Positions 57,809 through 64,000 of a DNA stretch of 64,000 nucleotides are shown one piece after another. A program made the position numbers and the translations under genes. The DNA is taken from assembly GCA_973895155.1 (NCBI GenBank), contig OZ316899.1:11656001-11720000 (forward strand). The letters are read 5' to 3'. The notes beneath the pieces were generated by a model. It was not told where the DNA came from and did no database searches. It saw only the letters and a program-made list of their open reading frames with translations. This stretch comes from Marsupella aquatica. Lineage: Eukaryota > Marchantiophyta. How positions within the stretch are numbered: the stretch's first letter is position 1; every line of letters starts with the position of its first letter.

Positions 57809-60800
57809 TCACAATTTACTCACACTTTGAATGTATGCAGTCAAAGCTTGCAAGTCACTTGCATCTAGTACATACACTCTGTCAACTATCCCAGACTTCA
57901 TTGTCAAGTTCACATTTGAAATTACCATCTCAATATCAATCCATTGTCCATCTGTTGCATCATAAGTGAACAAAGTTTTGTTGTTACCAGTAGATTTGTA
58001 CCAATTACACTGCAAGCGGTACACACTTCCACTCTGTCCAACTGCAGGTATAGGCCTGTCCAACAGATCTATTGCTTTCCGACGTCTGACCCAATGGGAG
58101 CCATTCTTCTGTATCATAAACTCAATCCTACCCAACCAATATTCCTTCTTTGCAGATGTTGCGTCAACAACAGGCCCTTTATCTATTCCCTTCCTCTTCT
58201 TTGACTTGGATGATCTGGTAGAAGGACCAACCTCTACAGCAGACTCAAACAAAACTGCTATATCAGTACCAATGTCAACCAAACAAGTCACAGAGTCACC
58301 ATTTTCCTTCTCCTTACCAGTAGTGTAATAGGTCTTCGAGGCTATCCTAGTTAGCCTATCCTTTGACATGAAAGGATTGCAACACAATTGACCCACAAGA
58401 GTGGACTTGTAGATAGTCCTTCCCTCATAAGTTATAGTAGACACTACTGACCGGGGTGTCTGCACATCAGTTAAGTCTGCTTGAACTCCAGCCAAGACAT
58501 GCCTTACTTCATGTCCTAGTGTCTCCATCTCACAAAATGGGTTAGTGTCCACCTCAATCGAACAATCATCAACTGTTAGTGGCTCAATACAATCCTGACT
58601 ATCCAGAGTGTCCCATGAATCAATCTGATTGAGATCTTCTTCAGGATCTTCAAACTCTAGAAACTCTCCAATTGGGGGCTCAGGTCTAGGGCCTACAGTA
58701 GATCGATGCTCAACTCTGTCTTCAGCATCATCACATAACACAGCCTCTTTCATGATACTTGTATCCGGCCAAGTCTCTGCCTCCACCTCCCAAGGATGAA
58801 CCCACCATCATCTTTTTGCTGCTGGCAAAGAACTCCTTGGTGACATGTTCAGCTTGCACAACAAATCCTTTGCTTCCTGCAAACCTTCCTTTAGAGCATC
58901 AACAACCAGCTCATTAGTCTGAACTGCAGAGTAATCAAATAAATTTGGAGCTTATTCTCCTTCATCCAGAGGATGTAAAGTTGCCCAAACATGATCCTGT
59001 TTATCATGTGATCGACGTATCTTCAATCCCTCTGGTCCATACTCTAATCCAGCTAGTCGATTCAGTCCCACTGCACTATCCAGTAGAGATCCAAAGTCAT
59101 AATTTCTCTCATGGCCACTCATGCCACCTACCTTGCTGAAAAATATTTCACAACAATCTGATCCCAACAAGTGAAATGGAACTTGCAGATATGGGAACTT
59201 GTCCCAAAAGGCACAGATTAACAATACTACAAAATGACAAGACATGTTGATATCATGGAAAGTTTGCACAAAAATCATGTTTTTCTCTATGATAGATCCA
59301 GCATTCCCTGTCACAAAATGATCACCATACCTCAACCATAGCCTCCATAATCGGAAGAACCAAGATACCTTTGATGCCAAGACAACACGGGTTCTTAGGT
59401 CATGCTTAACAGAGAAGAAAATATCCATGTAGTCTGCACAAACCTCCAAGTATATCATGGTCCCAAAACTTCTATCATGACAAACATCTCGTCGCTCATA
59501 CATATGCTGCAGGCAGGCCTGCACTCTCCTGGAAGCTATTCGTTGTGGGCCAGCCCAGTTTTGTCTATCTGTCCTATTCACATCATCCCAATGCAAACCA
59601 TGCTCATGAATTGCATAATGGTTATAAACAGATGTGACATATGACAAAGATGCATGCTGATCACCAAGAACTAACATAGCAGACACTCGGTCCAATGGGT
59701 TAATTGCCTTCTTGCCATTGTGAGGTGGGTCTTGGTCTCCAAAACCATATAGATCTCCATTTGGAAGTATGGACACTGAGTATTGCCACCCAACCCATCC
59801 TACACTGTACCTAGGAAAGGAACCATTCACAGCAGTATAATCTTCCATCATCAATTTCCTACGACGAGCATCACCATCACTAGCATGGCCCAACAAAGGA
59901 CCAACACTGTCTCTGCAATGTGTGTTCCACATGGACTTCAGCTGCACCCAATGCTCTCTTACCCAGGGAGCTCTAAACTTGTTACATGTTGGTAGAACAC
60001 ACAATGCCAATTTAGGCATCTTTGCATGCAGAGGATTGACAATGATTACTCTAGCATACATGCCTTTGGCATATTGCTCAAAAGTACTTACAATCTTGTC
60101 ATACCCTTCAGTACCTGCTCCAACTAGTACTTCCAAGCCAAAAGAACATGTGTGCTCCTCTAAGGGGCCACAGAAACCAATGAGGGTGTCATATTTAGCT
60201 TCCCATCTGTCACACACAATACAAAACACACATCAGCTCATGACGTGCAAACTCATCCAACACATTCAAAAGAACAAGCTAATTTACTACAGAGACAAAA
60301 ACACAAACCTGGGTCTCTCTTTTATCCTTGTTTCATCCTCAGCAAACATTACTGGTACATCTCCTAAAATTCCAAGTGACTGCTTTGATGCACATAGTAC
60401 TCTGCACACCTCCTGGAATATCTCTTTTCGAATGCCAGCTCTAAAGGGTGGTAGTTTTGCTCTATCACGTTTCAAGGTCTTCAGACCTGGACCACCTAGG
60501 TTTGCCTGGAAACAATGAGCCACTTGTCTACCTCCAAACTGGAACATGGCTTGGGAAAAGGCCTTGGTTCTCTTACTGTATCGATAACCCTTAGCAACTC
60601 TCTGCAAGTTCTTAGCTACATCTGCAGGAAATCCCACAACCCTTCCTTGCCACCAAAAGCACCACGCCTATGTCCATTCACAATATTTCTCAGAAACAGT
60701 CTTAAATCTTTCCTATCATGGGCTACTCCTAATAAATCTTCTAGCTTCTTTTGCCTAACACTCAAGGCACAAATTTTCTGAGCCTGTTGTGCCAACAGCC

Positions 60801-62403
60801 AACGCTGTTTCCTAAAGCGAGTGTTGAGGTTACCAACATGTTCCCTCAGTTCGGTTTTGGTCAAGTATGCCAACCTCATCCCACCCTGTGTAGTCCTGTC
60901 TCCTCTCTGCACTAATGCTTCCGCTTCCCTGTGCACCCTGCCACGAAAATCATCTTCACGTTTTATTGAAATCACATAGAGTGCAAGTGAGGTTTTGAAA
61001 ACCACCTCCATTAATGGACACCCTGTGACATTGCTTGTGCCTAAAACAACCCTGTATACCAACAACTGACTGGCTAGTTACATTGAAAACCTCAGCACAG
61101 GTGGTACGGTCACAGTCCCAGACATTCCCTCCCTCTTGATCATCAAGTATGCCCTTCACAGCCATAGAATCCCCTATCCACTTGACCTCTGACTCCCACA
61201 GGCCCCAACAAAGCAAACTTAAACTTGGCTCAACGGAGGAATACAACCCACCTCTGCCTGAACTGCTCCCTGCAGCAGAGCTGTCCTCTCAAAAGAAATT
61301 CAGAATAGAATTTTGAGATGGAAACAGATCACGAGCATCAGGCTTCCTTGGTCTCCCCTTCTTCCCTGCCCTCAGTGCAGCCTGGGTACTGGTGACAACA
61401 TTCTCAAGTGCATCCATATGATCCCGACTGACAAGGTGTTGCCTTAAATTGTGTTCCAAATTGGATTTCTTAGGGCACATGTCAGTATGTAGCTTGCCAC
61501 AAACTGTACATCTAACCTTAAATAGGAATGACCTCTGTGCAAATGTTGGATCAGTGGAGATGGTGTCATAGATAACACTTCTACCACGCCACCTACCTCT
61601 GCATTCAACTTTCCAACTATTTCCACACCAGCCCCTATTTGCATACTATGATCAAGCAGTGGTTGCTGTATAGTGTCAGCAGCCGTCACCAAAGCTCCAG
61701 CTAAACCCCTTCGCTTACACCAGTTCTCCTTGTGTTTAGGGTTGGTCAGGTGCTTTGTCTTGAAGTTGCTAAAGCAATTTGCGATGGACTTGAGCACCTG
61801 TGAAGTGGCTGCATTCCCATAAGTCTCCCTACACTCTAAGCATTCTAGATGACCTCAACACTCCCCTCCCTCATCCCATGTTCGCACTTTCCACTTGTGC
61901 TCACCAAAGCCCTTCTGGTTCACCCAGGATTGTAGCTTCAACCACTCATCATTCCAGGCCTTTGATGCAGCCTCAGACATGAGGTGAGACTCAAAGGAGC
62001 CTGTGACAGGCTGTACAGTAGCCTGTACTGGCACCCCTTGTGTTTGTCCTTGAGACAATGGAGTCGTGCCTACCACATTGGACACAGTGGCAGCAGATGA
62101 ATGAGAGGAACCAATAGTGACCCTCTCAACAGGCAAGGCAACTGAGGGTAACTCTGCAATCACGTAAACTGTCCCTTGAAGTTCAGTCACCCCAATAGTC
62201 TTCTCTGAAAAGCGTCGGACTTGACCAGGCAACCTCTCATCCCAAAAATCAAAGTCAAACTCTACTGCACCAACACATTTCAGACAAAAATCTGCCAGAG
62301 TCTGCCCTTCTTTGAAAGACATGACACAGATTGGCGTATCAGGCTTTCCTCCCTCCTCACCCTTTTCTACCAATCTGACAGAGCTCATGCCTAGGTGTGC
62401 CAT
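57809..62403 (-). CDS. Multi-exon DDE-type transposase-like gene
   Basis: On the minus strand, pieces lie at 62403-61855 (start 'MAHLGMSSV'), 61797-61289, 61246-60620, 60637-60287, 60229-58952 and 58786-57809, joined by inferred introns or frameshifts. A C2H2-type finger ('CTVCGKLHTDMC', 'LRQHLVSRDH') lies near 61460. A coiled coil lies near 60800, a first acidic site 'PVMFAEDET' near 60335, a second 'GHASDGDARRR' near 59876, and 'SDCCEIFFSKVGG' near 59150. The last ends in the Glu pattern of RNase H-like transposases. A C-terminal domain follows ('YEGRTIYKSTLVGQL', 'FTYDATDGQWIDIE'). I infer a D-D-E nuclease but cannot name the superfamily. No terminal inverted repeats were found, and exon borders are approximate. 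It may be an old domesticated gene or an active element. Confidence 0.6.
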
Positions 62404-62548
62404 GATGGACAGTTATACAGGCTGTGAAAGTAAGGGATAGGGATTAGGTACATGAACCTGTCATACAACAATGGACAGACATGGAAAAAGATCAGGACTC
62501 AAGTCAACCATTCACAATGTCATTTGAACACTCAATCTATTGTAGTCA

Positions 62549-62730
62549 ATGAAACTTACTTAAGTCCATTTCAGTTCATCAAACTTCCACTTCATTCAAC
62601 CAAATACTTAAGTCCATTTCATTCATTGAAATACTTAAGTCCATAGCATTCAACCAAATACTTAAGTCGATCCATAGCATTCAACCAAATACTTAAGCTG
62701 ATCCATAGCATTCAACCAAATACTTAAGTA
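62549..62730. repeat. Short tandem repeat with ACTTAAG units
   Basis: About six units of 27-31 bases carry 'aaatacttaag' followed by 'tccatagcattcaacc' or 'tccatttcattc'. They lie between the transposase start and the stop of the PHD gene. ACTTAAG contains the palindrome CTTAAG. Confidence 0.8.
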
Positions 62731-62809
62731 TAATTTAGGTTGTCTTATGGGTCCACTACAAAAAAGGTTCAAGTTATAAGATGGTGGAATTAGTAGCAGT
62801 CATGCTGGT

Positions 62810-63526
62810 CTAGTCATGGGTACTTGGGATATCATAACCCTCTGGGATGACATGGCGAGTATAGTAAACCATGTGCCACTGTCCAATGTCCCAGGTGTCT
62901 CGGCCCCTCACCCTTCTCCTCAAGTGCCTGTCTGTTGTTGGTCCTTCATCACGACACCATGCATGATGGCATCTATGACATTGGACAAAATCCCAAATGC
63001 CCTCCCGATACTCCTTACAGACCTCACAGTAATGTCGTGGGCATATAAGAGCATCGGGATGTGCATAAGGATTATCTAGATGGCGGGTGAAAGGCATTTC
63101 CCCCAATCGCAGAAGTGTCCGAAGACAACTCACATGGTAAAATGAGTAGCAGTCATCATGAGAACACTGGATCACAAGGGGCTCGTCTGTGGTGGGTCTC
63201 AAGGTTCTGCCAAGGAGTCCACAACCAAAACATCTTCCTCTGTTTTGCTGATAGAGGTCACAAAGCCAAGCTGCAGCCCAATCATGACCTCTGGAAATGA
63301 CAATCCGCTGACATGTAGGTCCATGGCCATCTTCCTCATCGGGGTTGTGGCCATCAACTACATAATGAAAATGGCGACCACAAGGACCATCACAGAACAA
63401 AACAGTTCCTCCCTCATCACATTCAAAACAGCAAGGGGGATCCATACGAAGGTGCTCCCTATGCCCAAATCTTGGATCCAGCAACTGACGAGCAATGTGT
63501 GCCATGCTGAACAAGATCTGCAAAAT
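62810..63526 (-). CDS. EDM2-like PHD-finger protein, C-terminal exon
   Basis: On the minus strand the exon begins after TTTTGCAG at about 63526 ('ILFSMAHIARQLL') and ends with a stop at 62810. It encodes a Cys/His array in the order known from plant EDM2: 'CCFECDEGGTVLFCDGPCGR' (PHD 1), 'CFGCGLLGRT', 'CSHDDCYSFYHVSCLRTLL' (PHD 2), 'CPRHYCEVCKEY' and 'CHRCHHAWC' (PHD 3). The closing 'MVYYTRHVIPEGYDIPSTHD' stands where EDM2 has its 'IYCLKHEIDE..GTPIRDH' segment. In Arabidopsis EDM2 binds methylated H3K9-type chromatin and controls genes with intronic heterochromatin. Here only the PHD part is seen; the N-terminal part would lie further right. It has the same orientation as the transposase, 400 bases upstream of it. 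Confidence 0.65.
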   Translation of the reverse strand: MLQILFSMAHIARQLLDPRFGHREHLRMDPPCCFECDEGGTVLFCDGPCGRHFHYVVDGHNPDEEDGHGPTCQRIVISRGHDWAAAWLCDLYQQNRGRCFGCGLLGRTLRPTTDEPLVIQCSHDDCYSFYHVSCLRTLLRLGEMPFTRHLDNPYAHPDALICPRHYCEVCKEYREGIWDFVQCHRCHHAWCRDEGPTTDRHLRRRVRGRDTWDIGQWHMVYYTRHVIPEGYDIPSTHD

Positions 63527-63674
63527 TACCTTCAAAAATTAGGGGCAGGCATGTGATGTACCAGAAGGAGCGATAGTCCACCAGCAATCATAGCCAGTAG
63601 GCACCACCAGGGGCATGACTTCCCTGTGGGCTCCTTTGATCCATCCTGCAATGTGAGCAATGCAAAATCAGAAG

Positions 63675-63908
63675 TCAACAACTTGAGTGTGCATCACCAT
63701 CATGGACAGAACCTGGACGTGTCCCACCACAGACACAATCATTGATGAAATGACAGGTGTTCCACGCCAGGCAACCACCCCATGACATTCTTGCCATGTA
63801 CTGTGCAAAAGTCTGCACTATGTTAGAGTCACCTCCCCTACAACAATCACATGTCTGGGTGTGACAATGGAGACAAGCCTCCAAGAAGACACGGTCCTCA
63901 TCCAGCAC
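63675..63908 (-). CDS. Cys-rich upstream exon, probably of the PHD gene
   Basis: On the minus strand a Cys/His-rich frame ('EACLHCHTQTCDCC', 'CLAWNTCHFINDCVCGG') precedes the PHD exon. An acceptor-like TTGCAG near 63647 starts a further open stretch ('GWIKGAHREVMPLVVPTGY') between the two. I cannot join the three pieces in one phase with confidence, and the exon may extend past 63908. It may add another zinc-binding unit to the PHD protein, or belong to an element-encoded protein. Confidence 0.35.
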   Translation of the reverse strand: MLDEDRVFLEACLHCHTQTCDCCRGGDSNIVQTFAQYMARMSWGGCLAWNTCHFINDCVCGGTRPGSVHDGDAHSSC

Positions 63909-64000
63909 CCCATCTGTCTGTTTAACCGAGACGGATACTGTTTGGGGCTGGTGGGGATGTACTTAGCCTCCGGTAATGGTTGCGAGGCACAGATGGATAG

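Overview
The window is nuclear plant-type DNA and mostly transposable elements. Support for this comes from introns with GT/AG borders, a land-plant-type RING gene, an EDM2-like PHD module, Ty3/Gypsy and Ty1/Copia elements with plant-type primer sites, and CCCTAAA telomere-type units. I would place it in a streptophyte with a large, repeat-rich genome (a non-seed plant or a charophyte alga is my guess). I cannot name the species from sequence alone.

Layout. 1-1.9 kb: a decayed coding fragment and GC-rich, gene-free DNA. 1.9-3.9 kb (minus): a truncated copy of a long-LTR repeat (family B) carrying a broken ORF. 3.95-4.83 kb and 18.96-22.2 kb (minus): two halves of one old Gypsy element. They are split by a complete Gypsy element (family A, 4833-18961) flanked by the 5-bp duplication CAACT. 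Family A has unusually long LTRs of about 4.0 kb. Each LTR carries, downstream of its TATA box, a frame of about 880 codons for a coiled-coil protein, and a gag-pol frame lies between the LTRs. 21.35-23.77 kb: an inverted repeat pair. 23.77-25.9 kb (minus): the 5' part of a Copia element with LTR, primer site and gag. 25.9-27.6 kb: gene-free DNA with a degenerate tandem array. 27.66-39.48 kb: an L1-type LINE (minus) with a 17-bp target duplication, interrupted in its 5' UTR by a second family-B LTR with a 1215-codon frame (plus). 40.26-50.53 kb: the one clear host gene, a CNOT4-like RING protein, with an inferred 8.5-kb intron. 50.5-52.5 kb: satellite-like repeats. 52.56-57.17 kb: a reverse transcriptase frame with a YIDD motif, an unknown two-exon gene, and two 0.55-kb direct repeats with CT microsatellites. 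57.8-64 kb (minus): a multi-exon DDE-type transposase gene, preceded in the same orientation by an EDM2-like PHD-finger gene.

How the parts relate. The order of insertion can be read from target duplications: family A went into the old Gypsy, the LINE into the tandem array, and family B into the LINE. Almost all element frames are broken. Where a second copy allows a check, the stops are C-to-T changes in CHG context, the mark expected of long-term cytosine methylation. The two most unusual systems are the gene carried inside the LTR, downstream of the promoter, in two related families, and the PHD chromatin-reader gene beside a DDE transposase gene.
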